A stretch of DNA of 64,000 nt from positions 23,034-87,033 of the forward strand of contig NZ_NIPW01000034.1 in the NCBI RefSeq assembly GCF_002196855.1. Reading direction: 5' to 3'. The notes under the pieces are model-generated. The model was given only the letters and a program-made list of their open reading frames with translations. It was not told where the DNA came from and did not search any database. Shown in pieces: positions 1 through 8,727 of the stretch (position 1 is the first letter of the stretch; each line of letters starts with the position of its first letter). Both the position numbers and the translations under genes were made by a program. Origin of the DNA: Haematobacter genomosp. 1. GTDB taxonomy: Bacteria; Pseudomonadota; Alphaproteobacteria; Rhodobacterales; Rhodobacteraceae.

Positions 1-254
1 ACAAGGCGCAGGGCTCGCAATGGGAGGCCGTGCAGGTCTTTGCCCCCGATCTCTGGGCCGCGGCGCAGACCGGGCGGATGGAGGCGGGACTTCCCCTGTG
101 GAAGCGGCTTGCCTATGTGGCTATCACGCGGGCGGAGAAACGGCTGCTCTGGGTGGTGCGCAACCGGCTGGCGCGGCCGACGGCGGCGCTGGGTGTTGCC
201 GATCTGGCCGGTGCGCGGCCCACGCTGGAACTCGCCGCCGAAGCGGAGGAATGA
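1..254 (+). CDS. RecD/UvrD-type ATP-dependent DNA helicase, C-terminal end (partial)
   Basis: Only the last 84 or so codons lie in the window, and the reading frame is open from the first base. The tail opens with HKAQGSQW, which matches superfamily 1 motif V of RecD2/UvrD helicases (UvrD_C_2 domain). About 40 residues on comes RLAYVAITRAEKRLL, which matches motif VI with its arginine finger. The protein would act in ATP-driven DNA unwinding, probably in repair. The N-terminal Walker motifs are outside the window, so RecD-like versus another UvrD relative cannot be decided. Confidence 0.75.
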   Translation, partial: KAQGSQWEAVQVFAPDLWAAAQTGRMEAGLPLWKRLAYVAITRAEKRLLWVVRNRLARPTAALGVADLAGARPTLELAAEAEE

Positions 255-287
255 CCCCCGTTCGGGATGATTTGGAAAGGAAATGCC

Positions 288-524
288 ATGCGCTGCATCT
301 TTGTTCAGCTTCGCTGCACTCCCGGCAAGACCTATGAGGTTGCCGATGCGATCTATGACCGGGAGGTGGTCTCCGAACTCTACTCCACCTCCGGCGAATG
401 GGATCTCCTCGCCAAGATCTACATCCCCGAGGAAGAGGATACCGGCCGCTGGCTGGCCGAGAACCTATTCGACATCGCGGATATCCAGCGCAGCCTGACG
501 ACCATGACGTTCAAGGCGTTCTGA
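288..524 (+). CDS. Lrp/AsnC ligand-binding (RAM) domain protein without DNA-binding domain
   Basis: This 78-residue protein starts MRCIFVQLRCTPGKTYEVA, typical of the stand-alone Lrp/AsnC C-terminal (RAM) domain, a beta-alpha-beta-beta-alpha-beta fold that binds small ligands such as amino acids and sets oligomer state. No helix-turn-helix precedes it. The ATG at 288 is preferred over the in-frame ATG at 267 because a GGAAAGG ribosome-binding site lies just before it and the extra residues are not conserved-looking. Such proteins may modulate full-length Lrp members by co-assembly; that role is inferred. Confidence 0.8.
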   Translation: MRCIFVQLRCTPGKTYEVADAIYDREVVSELYSTSGEWDLLAKIYIPEEEDTGRWLAENLFDIADIQRSLTTMTFKAF

Positions 525-528
525 CCGC

Positions 529-1311
529 TCAGAGCCGGAGCGACCGGAACAGCGCCGAGGCGCCCCACCCTGCCACGACGGCCACCACGAGGGCGAGAAT
601 CCCCGTCATCAACGGCTGCTCCACCGCCAGAAGATGCACCCACCGCTCCACCCCCACCTTGTACACTGGCAGGTGGCTTTCGTAGCGGTCGATCACCTGC
701 CCCTCCCGCGTCAGGTAGATGCGGGTGATATAAGTCCCTTCCACCAGCGTGGAGGGCAGCTCCACCCGCGTCTGGAACAGCGTTGATTCCTCCAGCGACA
801 CGGCGCGCTCGTTGACCTGATATGTTCCCGATTCCCGGCGAATTCGGATCAGCGCATCGACGAAGGCCGGTTCCTCCTCCTCCGACACGTCCCGCCCCGC
901 GATGTAGATGAGCCGCGGCAGGGTGATGCCGTATTGCCGGTCCTGCTCCGGCGTCAGCATGAAGGAAACAGGCCAGGAAGTGTTGACGGCATAGAAGCTC
1001 GGCGCGGAGCGGATACGGACGTTCTGCGTGTTCATCCAGATGCCGAACTCATGGCTTTTCTTGCGGACGGTCAGCGTCTCCGGCGGTCCCTCGACGGTGA
1101 CGATGATACCCAGGGGGTTGTCCTCTGGAATCGGTTGCTCCCGCCGGACGGCGCCGAAGACGAGGATCTCCGACCCGTCGAAACGCGCGCTGATGTCGAT
1201 GAAGTCGTGGCTGAAGCCCGCCACGATCCTTTCACCCGTCGGGCGGGTCTGCGTGTCTGCGGTGAACGGCAGGAGGGTGAGGAGCAACAGGAACAGCGGG
1301 AGAAAGCGCAT
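529..1311 (-). CDS. TIGR02186 family membrane-anchored periplasmic protein
   Basis: A 260-residue protein with an N-terminal signal peptide (MRFLPLFLLLLTLLPF) and one C-terminal transmembrane helix around residues 232-252 that ends in a short basic tail, so the bulk should face the periplasm. Sequence style (GERIVAGFSHDFIDISARFDGSEILVFGA) matches the TIGR02186 family of unknown function found in Rhodobacterales. Its start codon overlaps the stop of the TauE/SafE gene by one base, so the two are translationally coupled and probably form a transporter with an accessory subunit. No catalytic motif is visible. Confidence 0.85.
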   Translation of the reverse strand: MRFLPLFLLLLTLLPFTADTQTRPTGERIVAGFSHDFIDISARFDGSEILVFGAVRREQPIPEDNPLGIIVTVEGPPETLTVRKKSHEFGIWMNTQNVRIRSAPSFYAVNTSWPVSFMLTPEQDRQYGITLPRLIYIAGRDVSEEEEPAFVDALIRIRRESGTYQVNERAVSLEESTLFQTRVELPSTLVEGTYITRIYLTREGQVIDRYESHLPVYKVGVERWVHLLAVEQPLMTGILALVVAVVAGWGASALFRSLRL

Positions 1312-2234
1312 CAGAACCCGCCCCCGCGCGCGATGGAGAAAAGCTCCGGCGGCGTCACGACGAGATCATAGGCCAGCCGCCCGCAGACGAGCAGCACGAG
1401 AACTGCCAGCAGCACCCGGAGCTGCTCCGCCCGGAGTCTGGCGCCGAGCCGCGTGCCGATCTGCGCCCCGATCACGCCGCCGATGATCAGCAGGGTGCCG
1501 AGGATGAGGTCCACCGCCTGGTTGGTCCACGCCTGCATGAGCGTGGTGAAGCCGGTGACGAAGATGATCTGGAAAAGCGATGTGCCCACCACGACCTTGG
1601 TCGGCATGCCGAGCAGGTAGATCATCGCGGGCACCATCAGGAAGCCGCCGCCCACGCCCATGATCGCCGCCATGATCCCCACGAGGCACCCCACCAGCAT
1701 CGGCGGAATGACGGAGATATAAAGGCCGGACGCCCGGAACTTCATCTTGAAGGGCAACCGGTGGACCCACAGATGCTGGCTCCGCCGGATGCGGACCGGG
1801 CCTTGCATCCGCTGCCGTCGCAACGCGCGGAGGCTTTCCTGAAACATGAGCAGGCCCACCGTCCCGAGCAGCACAACGTAGGAAAGCTGCACGATCAGGT
1901 CGATTTGCCCCAGCGCCTTCAACCGGTTAAACAGCCAGATCCCGATCAATGAACCGATGAGACCGCCGACGAGCAGTACGGTGCCCATCCTCAGATCCAC
2001 GGTCTTGCGGCGAAGGTGACCAAGAACGCCCGAGACGGAGGAGGCGACCACCTGGTTGGCGCCGGTTGCGACTGCGACGGGCGGCGGAATGCCGATGAAG
2101 AACAGCGCGGGAGTGATGAGGAACCCGCCGCCCACGCCAAAGACGCCCGACAGGATACCGACGATGGCGCCTATCGCGAAGACGATCCCGCCATTGACGG
2201 AAACCTCGGCGATCGGCAGATAGACTTGCAGCAT
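1311..2234 (-). CDS. TauE/SafE family sulfite or organosulfonate exporter
   Basis: A 307-residue polytopic membrane protein with two repeated halves, each with the glycine-rich signature of the family (GILSGVFGVGGGFLITPAL near residue 27 and GIMAAIMGVGGGFLMVPAM in the second half). TauE/SafE proteins move sulfur-containing anions such as sulfite, sulfoacetate or thiosulfate across the inner membrane. A cytoplasmic loop of about 50 residues rich in arginine separates the halves. It is the first gene of a pair with the TIGR02186 protein, an association that suggests sulfur compound export; the actual substrate is unknown. Confidence 0.9.
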   Translation of the reverse strand: MLQVYLPIAEVSVNGGIVFAIGAIVGILSGVFGVGGGFLITPALFFIGIPPPVAVATGANQVVASSVSGVLGHLRRKTVDLRMGTVLLVGGLIGSLIGIWLFNRLKALGQIDLIVQLSYVVLLGTVGLLMFQESLRALRRQRMQGPVRIRRSQHLWVHRLPFKMKFRASGLYISVIPPMLVGCLVGIMAAIMGVGGGFLMVPAMIYLLGMPTKVVVGTSLFQIIFVTGFTTLMQAWTNQAVDLILGTLLIIGGVIGAQIGTRLGARLRAEQLRVLLAVLVLLVCGRLAYDLVVTPPELFSIARGGGF

Positions 2235-2270
2235 CTCATTCCCCGCGCGGGCGGTTCGGCGCGCCCGCGG

Positions 2271-3236
2271 CTACCGCTCCTTCACATAGGCTACCCCGCC
2301 CGCGCGCGGAGGAACAGCCCGACCGACAAAGCCGGCGAGAATGATGACCGTCAACACATAGGGCAGCGCCTGCATGACCTGCACCGGCACGGTGATGCCC
2401 AGAATTTCGATCGTCTGGAAGCGGTTGGTCAGCGCCTCCAGAAAGCCGAAGAGCATCGTCGCGCCGAGAGCATACCATGGCCGCCACTTGGCGAAGATCA
2501 GCGCGGCCAGCGCGATATAGCCGCGCCCCGCGGTCATCTCCTTGACGAAGCCCGCGGAGAGCCCGGTCGCCAGATAGGCGCCCGCAAGCCCGGTAAGCAC
2601 CCCGCAGATCGCCACGGCCGCATAGCGCAGCCGCGTGACGGACACGCCCGCCGTGTCCACAGCCGCCGGGTTCTCCCCCACCGCCCGGAGCCGGAGGCCG
2701 AACCGCGTGCGGTAGAGGAGAAACGCGCTCGCCGGGACGAGCAGGAACGCGACATAGACAAGGATGGTATGACCGGAGATCAGCTCCGCATAGATCGGGC
2801 CGATGACGGGGACATGGCGCAATGTCTCCGCAAAGGGCAGCGTGATGGGTTGAAACCGCGCCGCGCCCTCCAGCGACGGGGTGCGTCCGCCGAGCTGGAA
2901 CCAGTTCTGCCCGATCAGCACCGTCAAGCCGGAGGCCAGGAAGTTGATCGCCACGCCGGAGATGAGCTGATTGCCGCGGAAGGTGATGGAGGCGAGGCCG
3001 TGAATGGCCGACAGCGCCAGCGAGGCCGCTATTCCCGCCAGCAGGCCGATCCAGACATTGCCCGTCACCGCCGCCACCGCCGCTGACAGGAACGCGGCGG
3101 CGAGCATCTTGCCCTCCAGCCCGATGTCGAAAATCCCCGCCCGTTCGGAGAACATCCCCGCCAGACAGGCCAGCAGCAGCGGTGTCCCGAGGCGGATCGT
3201 GCTGTCGAGGATCTGCAGGATCGTGGCCGCGTCCAT
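2271..3236 (-). CDS. nucleoside-type ABC transporter permease (second permease)
   Basis: A 321-residue hydrophobic protein of the BPD_transp_2 family (LivH/RbsC-like), with the sequence ERAGIFDIGLEGKMLAAAF near residue 32 that is typical of the YufQ/BmpC/NupQ permeases. Together with the adjoining permease it should form the inner-membrane channel for purine nucleosides or related compounds. Its start overlaps the preceding permease stop by one base, in the order BMP protein, ATPase, permease, permease. The gene is the last of the transporter operon, 36 bp before the TauE gene. Confidence 0.9.
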   Translation of the reverse strand: MDAATILQILDSTIRLGTPLLLACLAGMFSERAGIFDIGLEGKMLAAAFLSAAVAAVTGNVWIGLLAGIAASLALSAIHGLASITFRGNQLISGVAINFLASGLTVLIGQNWFQLGGRTPSLEGAARFQPITLPFAETLRHVPVIGPIYAELISGHTILVYVAFLLVPASAFLLYRTRFGLRLRAVGENPAAVDTAGVSVTRLRYAAVAICGVLTGLAGAYLATGLSAGFVKEMTAGRGYIALAALIFAKWRPWYALGATMLFGFLEALTNRFQTIEILGITVPVQVMQALPYVLTVIILAGFVGRAVPPRAGGVAYVKER

Positions 3237-4321
3237 CAGCCCTTTCTCCCGAATTTCAGAAACAGCCGCTCCACCGGCATGCGGACCATGTTGTCCAGCG
3301 CGCCGGTGAACAGGATGACCAGCGCCTGTATCACGGTGATCAGTTCACGCGGGATCGCCATCCAGAGCGAAAGCTCCGCGCCGCCCTGATAGAGAAATCC
3401 GAACAGCAGGGAGGCGAGGAAAATCCCCACCGGATGCGAACGGCCCATGAGCGCCACGGCAATGCCGATGAAGCCCGCCCCTTCGACGGAGTTCAGCACC
3501 AGCCGCTGGGCCTCCCCCATGACGTTGTTGATGGCCATCATCCCCGCCAGCCCGCCGGAGATGAGCATGGCCCACATGGTGATCCGCGTGGGCGAGATAC
3601 CGGCATAGCGCGCGGCGGATTCCGATTTGCCGAAGGCGCGGATCTCATAGCCCAGACGCGTGTGCCAGATGAGGAGCCAGACTGCGATGCAGGCGGCAAC
3701 GGCGATCAGAAAGGTGATATTGGCCGGATTGCGGTTGTTGAACGGAATACCCACGAGCGCGAGGATTTCCGACAGGCGGGGCAGGGTGGCCCCTGCGGGA
3801 AAACGGGCCGTCGCGGGGTCCATGGAGCCTATGGGCCGCAGAATGTTCACCAGCAGATAGTTCAGCAATGCCGCGGCAATGAAGTTGAACATGATGGTGG
3901 TGATGACGATGTGGCTGCCCCGCCGCGCCTGAAGCCAGGCGGGGATCGCGGCCCAGGCCGCGCCGAACACCGCCGCGCCGATCATCGCGGCGGGAAGCGC
4001 CAGCCACCAAGAGGTCCACGGCAGCGCCAGACAGACGAGCGCAACGCCGAGGCCGCCCAGCGTCGCCTGCCCCTCGCCGCCGATATTGAACAGGCCCGCG
4101 TGATAGGCCACGGCCACCGACAGCCCGGTGAACATGAACGAGGTGGCATAATAGAGCGTGAAACCCCAGCCGTAGGAGGAGCCGAGCGCGCCCGTCACCA
4201 TCGTGCGGATCGCCTCCACCGGGTCGGCGCCGATGGCGAGGATCACCAGCGCGGAGATGATGAAGGCCAGCAGGATGCTGATCAGCGGCACGAGAAAGAC
4301 ATCGGCCCATTTCGGCATCAC
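3236..4321 (-). CDS. nucleoside-type ABC transporter permease (first permease)
   Basis: A 361-residue polytopic protein of the BPD_transp_2 family. Near residue 75 it has AGLFNIGGEGQATLGGLG, the conserved loop of YufP/NupP-type permeases. It pairs with the shorter permease encoded next to it. It overlaps the ATPase gene by four bases (ATGA-type junction), so the operon is tightly coupled. Family knowledge points to uptake of purine nucleosides or other ribose-containing compounds; nothing in the sequence fixes the substrate. Confidence 0.9.
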   Translation of the reverse strand: MMPKWADVFLVPLISILLAFIISALVILAIGADPVEAIRTMVTGALGSSYGWGFTLYYATSFMFTGLSVAVAYHAGLFNIGGEGQATLGGLGVALVCLALPWTSWWLALPAAMIGAAVFGAAWAAIPAWLQARRGSHIVITTIMFNFIAAALLNYLLVNILRPIGSMDPATARFPAGATLPRLSEILALVGIPFNNRNPANITFLIAVAACIAVWLLIWHTRLGYEIRAFGKSESAARYAGISPTRITMWAMLISGGLAGMMAINNVMGEAQRLVLNSVEGAGFIGIAVALMGRSHPVGIFLASLLFGFLYQGGAELSLWMAIPRELITVIQALVILFTGALDNMVRMPVERLFLKFGRKG

Positions 4322-5892
4322 GCGGCCTTCCCGTCCATTCCTGCCATCATCATGCCGAGTTCCTGTTCACTGGTCGTTTCGGGCGCGCGTTCGCCCATGA
4401 TCTCACCGCCGCACATCACCACGATCCGGTCGGAGAGCGCGCGGATCTCGTCCAGTTCAACGGAAACCAGCAGGATCGCCTTGCCCGCATCGCGCAGGGC
4501 GACGATCTGCCGGTGGATGAATTCGATCGCCCCGATATCCACCCCCCGCGTCGGCTGGCCGATCAACAGCAGGTCCGGGTTGCGCTCCATCTCCCGCGCC
4601 AGAACGATCTTCTGCTGGTTGCCGCCCGAGAAATTCTTGGCCTCAAGGCGGGGAAGGGGCGGGCGCACGTCGAAACGCTGCATCTTCGCCTCCGTCTCCC
4701 CGATCAGCACGCCGTTCTGCATGAACGGGCCGCGCCGGTAGGCCGGGTCGTCCTGATAGCCGAAGGCCACGTTCTCCCACGCCGTGAAATCGAGGATCAG
4801 GCCAAGGTGATGGCGGTCCTCCGGCACATGGGCGATGCCCGCCTTCCTGCGGGTCCGTCCGTTCGCCTCCCGCCCCGACAGCGGCAAGGCGCGGCCGTTG
4901 AGCAGGAGGTGACCGGAGGCGGCGGGCATGATACCGCCCAGCACCGCCAGAAGTTCCGACTGTCCGTTTCCCGCAACCCCCGCGATGCCGACGATCTCCC
5001 CCGCCCGCACGGTGAGGGAGACATCCTTGACCCGCTCCACGCCGGAGGGGTCGCGCACGGTCAGGTTTTCGACCGACAGCACGACAGGGCCGGGCGTCGC
5101 CTCCTCCTTCTCCACGCGGAGGAGCACCTTGCGCCCGACCATCAGCTCCGCCAGCGCCTCCGGTGTGGTGTCCCGCGTGGGCAGCGTCGCCACCATCTCC
5201 CCGCGCCGCATGACGGAGACGGCATCGGTCACCTCCATGATCTCGCGCAGCTTGTGGGTGATGAGGAGGATGGTCTTGCCCTCGTCCCGGAGCGCGCGGA
5301 GGATGCGGAACAGGTGGTCCGCCTCCGCCGGGGTCAGCACGCCCGTCGGTTCGTCGAGGATCAGGATATTGGCCTGCCGGTAGAGCGCCTTGAGGATTTC
5401 CACCCGTTGCTGATGGCCGACGGAAAGCTCCTCCACCAGCGCATCCGGGTCCACGTTCAGCTCATAATCACGGGCGAGGTCCACAAGCAGGCTCCGCGCC
5501 CGCGCGAGCGCGGGGCGCAGCAAGCGCCCGCCTTCCGCGCCGAGCACGACATTCTCCAGCACGGTGAAGTTCTCCACCAGCTTGAAATGCTGGAATACCA
5601 TGCCGATGCCCGCCCGGATCGCGGACTGGCTGTCCGGGATCGCGGTCACTTTGCCGTCGATCAGAATTTCTCCCGCATCGGCCTGATAGAACCCGAACAG
5701 GATCGACATGAGCGTCGATTTCCCGGCGCCGTTTTCGCCGATGATGCCGTGGATCGTGCCCTTGCGCACCTTGAGCGAGATGTCCCGGTTGGCCTGAACC
5801 GCGCCGAAGGATTTGGACACGCCCCTGAGTTCGATGGCGAGGGGCGCCGCCGTGTCCCTGCCGTCGCCGCCTCCCGTCATCGCGTCGCTCAC
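4318..5892 (-). CDS. BMP-family ABC transporter ATP-binding protein (double NBD)
   Basis: A 524-residue protein with two ABC nucleotide-binding domains in tandem, as in RbsA/YufO. The first half has Walker A GENGAGKST near residue 54, signature LSVGHQQRVEIL and Walker B ILILDEPTGVL. The second half has a degenerate Walker A (GVAGNGQSEL near residue 297) and signature FSGGNQQKIVLARE with LLLIGQPTRGVD. The degenerate second ATP site is usual for this group. It powers the two adjoining permeases. It overlaps the binding protein gene by four bases. Confidence 0.93.
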   Translation of the reverse strand: MSDAMTGGGDGRDTAAPLAIELRGVSKSFGAVQANRDISLKVRKGTIHGIIGENGAGKSTLMSILFGFYQADAGEILIDGKVTAIPDSQSAIRAGIGMVFQHFKLVENFTVLENVVLGAEGGRLLRPALARARSLLVDLARDYELNVDPDALVEELSVGHQQRVEILKALYRQANILILDEPTGVLTPAEADHLFRILRALRDEGKTILLITHKLREIMEVTDAVSVMRRGEMVATLPTRDTTPEALAELMVGRKVLLRVEKEEATPGPVVLSVENLTVRDPSGVERVKDVSLTVRAGEIVGIAGVAGNGQSELLAVLGGIMPAASGHLLLNGRALPLSGREANGRTRRKAGIAHVPEDRHHLGLILDFTAWENVAFGYQDDPAYRRGPFMQNGVLIGETEAKMQRFDVRPPLPRLEAKNFSGGNQQKIVLAREMERNPDLLLIGQPTRGVDIGAIEFIHRQIVALRDAGKAILLVSVELDEIRALSDRIVVMCGGEIMGERAPETTSEQELGMMMAGMDGKAA

Positions 5893-6878
5893 TGCACGGG
5901 GCAGGTGTTGTCGGTCATGTAGTCGTGCACCTTGAGCGTTCCGGCCGAGATTTCCGTGGCAGCCTTGTCTGCGGCGGCTTTCATCTCCGGGGTGACGAGA
6001 GCGGCGTTGTTCTCATCCAGAGCATACCCTACCCCTTCGGAGGCCAGGTCCATCACCTTGAGCCCCGGTGCCAGGTTCCCGCCTTCGGTGAAGGCCTCGA
6101 ACACGGCATTGTCCACGCGCTTGATCATGGAGGTCAGAACCTGTCCCGGATGCAGGAAGTTCTGGTTCGAATCGACACCGATCGACAGCATCTTCTCATC
6201 CGCGGCGGCTTGCAGAACCCCGATGCCGGAACCGCCTGCCGCCGCATAGACCACGTCCGAGCCCTGCGACTTCTGGGCGCGGGTCAGCTCACCGGCCTTC
6301 ACCGGGTCGTTCCAGGCGGTGGGCGTGGTGCCCACGTAGTTCTGGATGATCTTGGCGCCGGGATTGGTCGCCTTCACACCCTGCACAAAGCCGCAGGCGA
6401 ACTTGTGGATGAGCGGAATATCCATGCCGCCGATGAAGCTGACCGTGCCCGTCTTGGAGGCCATCGCGGCCATGATGCCCACAAGATATGACCCCTGCTC
6501 CTCCGTGAAGATGACGGAGCGCACGTTCGGCTGATCGACGACCATGTCGATGATGACGAATTTGGTGTCGGGATAGTCCGGGGCAACCTTGTTCAACACG
6601 TCGCCGAAGGCGAAGCCGGTCATCACGATGGGGTTGGAACCGCTTTCGGCCAGACGGCGAAGCGCCTGCTCCCGCTGCGCCTCCGACTGCATCTCAAGCT
6701 CACGGTAGCTGCCGCCCGATGCCGCGACCCAGCGCTGCGCCCCGCCATAGGCTGCTTCGTTGAAGGATTTGTCGAACTTCCCGCCGAGATCGAAGATCAG
6801 CGCCGGATCGGCTGCGGCAACGCCCGCGCCCAGAAACAGCGCAGCGGCGGCGCCGAGATAGGTCCGCATCAAACCCAT
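5889..6878 (-). CDS. BMP family ABC transporter substrate-binding protein
   Basis: A 329-residue periplasmic binding protein of the Bmp/PnrA (Med) family with a Sec signal peptide cleaved around the AAAD at residue 22. It has the family features FDLGGKFDKSFNEAAYGG near residue 29, TGFAFGDVLNKVAPDYPD and VYAAAGGSGIGVLQAAA. Members bind purine nucleosides, and some bind other small molecules. There is no lipobox cysteine, so it should be a soluble periplasmic protein. An AAGGAG site seven bases before the ATG supports the start. It is the first gene of the operon, so the promoter should lie in 6879-7010. Confidence 0.9.
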   Translation of the reverse strand: MGLMRTYLGAAAALFLGAGVAAADPALIFDLGGKFDKSFNEAAYGGAQRWVAASGGSYRELEMQSEAQREQALRRLAESGSNPIVMTGFAFGDVLNKVAPDYPDTKFVIIDMVVDQPNVRSVIFTEEQGSYLVGIMAAMASKTGTVSFIGGMDIPLIHKFACGFVQGVKATNPGAKIIQNYVGTTPTAWNDPVKAGELTRAQKSQGSDVVYAAAGGSGIGVLQAAADEKMLSIGVDSNQNFLHPGQVLTSMIKRVDNAVFEAFTEGGNLAPGLKVMDLASEGVGYALDENNAALVTPEMKAAADKAATEISAGTLKVHDYMTDNTCPVQ

Positions 6879-7011
6879 GAAATGTCTCCTTGTTGCCTGT
6901 CTGCCAGCCGCCCGGTCCCAGTGGCGACAGCCGGGTCTTCGCCCAGCACGATTTGGCCGCAGCCCCTGCGGGCGGTCAACAGATTTCTGGCGCAGACGGT
7001 GGCGGGGCGGT

Positions 7012-7431
7012 TCAGGAGGGGGAGAGTGCCCGTGTCATGACCACCGCATCGACGGAACGGCCATCGGGGGTGGCGTAGTACCCCCTGCGGCGCCCGGCCT
7101 CCCGGAAACCTGTCGCGGCATAGAGCGCGCGCGCCGGGGCATTGTCGGCGGCGACTTCCAGAAACGCGCTTGCCGCGCCGCGCCGCGCCGCCTCCGCCGC
7201 AAACCCCTCGACCAGCCGTCGCCCGATACCCCGCTGGCGAAACGCGGAGGAGACGGCAAGCGTCAGCAACTCCGCCTCATCCGCGATGACCCGGCCGATG
7301 AGAAAGGCAGCGCCTTCCCTCAGCAGAAAGACGCCGCGCCCGGCCAGTACCTCCGCCATCTCCCGCTCCGACCAGGGGCGGGGCGTGGTGAAACTTTCCG
7401 CGTGAAGCTGTGCAAGCTCCGCCGGCGTCAT
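7012..7431 (-). CDS. rimI: ribosomal protein S18-alanine N-acetyltransferase RimI
   Basis: A 139-residue GNAT acetyltransferase. The acetyl-CoA binding motif A reads VSSAFRQRGIGRRLVEGF around residue 80, followed by FLEVAADNAPARALYAATGF and a GRRRGYY ending, typical of RimI. It acetylates the N-terminal alanine of ribosomal protein S18 or similar targets, using acetyl-CoA in the cytoplasm. Its ATG overlaps the TsaB stop by four bases; the tsaB-rimI pair is common across bacteria and strengthens the call. Confidence 0.88.
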   Translation of the reverse strand: MTPAELAQLHAESFTTPRPWSEREMAEVLAGRGVFLLREGAAFLIGRVIADEAELLTLAVSSAFRQRGIGRRLVEGFAAEAARRGAASAFLEVAADNAPARALYAATGFREAGRRRGYYATPDGRSVDAVVMTRALSPS

Positions 7432-8105
7432 GGCAGGATGAGCGGCGGCGGGTCCGCGGGCGGCGCCGCATCGGCGGGGCGGAGGTAGAGAGGGGCCGGC
7501 GGAGAAGCCGGGCGGTGCCGCCGCTCAGCCGCGAGCCGGGCCACGCCCTCCGCAACCGGCAGCCCCGGCCCAAGTGCTCCCCCCCCTGTCAGGCGCGCGA
7601 TCTCCGCAGCTCTGTGGCCCAGAACAGGAAGCTGGCTCTCTGCCAGTCCCTCCGGCAGGGACTTCGGGTCGGCCAGCACAGCGCCTTCGCTTGTTCCCCG
7701 GGGCAGCGATCCGCCCTCAGCGCGCAGGGGACAGAGCCACACATGATCGCGGCGTGCATCGAGACTGACGAGAACCGGGCGCTGGGTGCCGACCGCCAGC
7801 GCCTCGAACCGGCTGACGCCGATGGCGGGGAGGCCGAGCGACAGCGCCAGCCCGCGCGCCGCGGCGACGGCGATGCGGATGCCGGTGAAATTGCCCGGCC
7901 CCACGCCCACGCCGAGCGCCGAGAGATCGCGCCAGCCGGCCTGCGCCTCCGCCAGCACCTCCTCCAGCAGCGGCATCAGCCGCTCCGCCTGCCCCTTTTC
8001 CATGGCCTCCTGCCGCGAAACAAGCAGCCGGTCTCCGGAGAGCAAAGCGGCCGCGCAATGCGCGGCCGATGTGTCGAAGGCGAGAATCAGCGGCTCAGGC
8101 GGCAA
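7428..8105 (-). CDS. tsaB: tRNA threonylcarbamoyladenosine biosynthesis protein TsaB
   Basis: A 225-residue ASKHA-fold protein. It has the N-terminal LILAFDTSAAHCAAAL strand and the family signature GVGVGPGNFTGIRIAVAAA near residue 66. TsaB lacks enzymatic activity itself and serves as scaffold for TsaD and TsaE in making N6-threonylcarbamoyladenosine at position 37 of ANN-decoding tRNAs. It lies upstream of rimI with overlapping ends and overlaps the Nfu gene by eleven bases, so three genes are probably one operon. The C-terminus is proline-rich and divergent. Confidence 0.9.
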   Translation of the reverse strand: MPPEPLILAFDTSAAHCAAALLSGDRLLVSRQEAMEKGQAERLMPLLEEVLAEAQAGWRDLSALGVGVGPGNFTGIRIAVAAARGLALSLGLPAIGVSRFEALAVGTQRPVLVSLDARRDHVWLCPLRAEGGSLPRGTSEGAVLADPKSLPEGLAESQLPVLGHRAAEIARLTGGGALGPGLPVAEGVARLAAERRHRPASPPAPLYLRPADAAPPADPPPLILP

Positions 8106-8661
8106 CGGGTCTGACCTCGATCACCTCGGGGATATAGTGGCGCAGCAGGTTCTCGATCCCCATCTTCAGCGTGAGGGTGGAGGACGGGCAGCCCGCGCAG
8201 GCCCCCTGCATGTGCAGATAGACGACGCCCCGGTCGAACCCGTGGAAGGTGATGTCGCCGCCGTCCTGGGACACGGCAGGGCGGACACGCGTGTCCAGCA
8301 GTTCCTTGATCTGCTCGACGATGTCCGCATCCTCTCCCGTATGCTCGCGGTGGCCGGAGTTGGCCTTCGGGGCCTCCCCCTCCATCACCGGGATACCGGA
8401 CTGATAATGCTCCATGATCGCGCCGAGGATCGCGGGCTTGATGTGCTCCCAGGCGACGCCTTCGGCCTTGGTCACCGTCACGAAATCGGTGCCGAAGAAC
8501 ACACCCGTCACGCCCTCCACCGCAAAGATGCGGCGGGCGAGGGGGGAACGGTCGGCCGCGCCCTCGTTCGGGAAATCGGCGGTCCCGACCTCCAGCACGG
8601 TCAGGCCGGGAAGGAATTTCAGCGTGGCGGGGTTCGGGGTCGTCTCTGTCTGGATGAACAT
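8095..8661 (-). CDS. NifU-like iron-sulfur scaffold protein (Nfu family)
   Basis: A 188-residue protein with an N-terminal Nfu_N domain (MFIQTETTPNPATLKFLPG) and a C-terminal NifU domain with the CxxC motif in GACAGCPSSTLTL near residue 150. The two cysteines bind an Fe-S cluster between two monomers for delivery to client proteins. Length and domain order match the alphaproteobacterial/mitochondrial NFU1 type. A CAGGAGA site precedes the ATG. It is the first gene of a run with tsaB and rimI. Confidence 0.92.
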   Translation of the reverse strand: MFIQTETTPNPATLKFLPGLTVLEVGTADFPNEGAADRSPLARRIFAVEGVTGVFFGTDFVTVTKAEGVAWEHIKPAILGAIMEHYQSGIPVMEGEAPKANSGHREHTGEDADIVEQIKELLDTRVRPAVSQDGGDITFHGFDRGVVYLHMQGACAGCPSSTLTLKMGIENLLRHYIPEVIEVRPVAA

Positions 8662-8727
8662 GGGCTGTCTCCTGTTGCCGCCAAGATGTCGATTCCGACA
8701 GGGAAAGTCAAGATTTCTGGAACGATT

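Noticed and set aside
4513..5922. 469-residue open frame opposite the ABC ATPase gene
   Set aside because: It is antisense to a clear double-ABC protein and has His/Arg/Gly-rich, unlikely composition typical of high-GC shadow frames.
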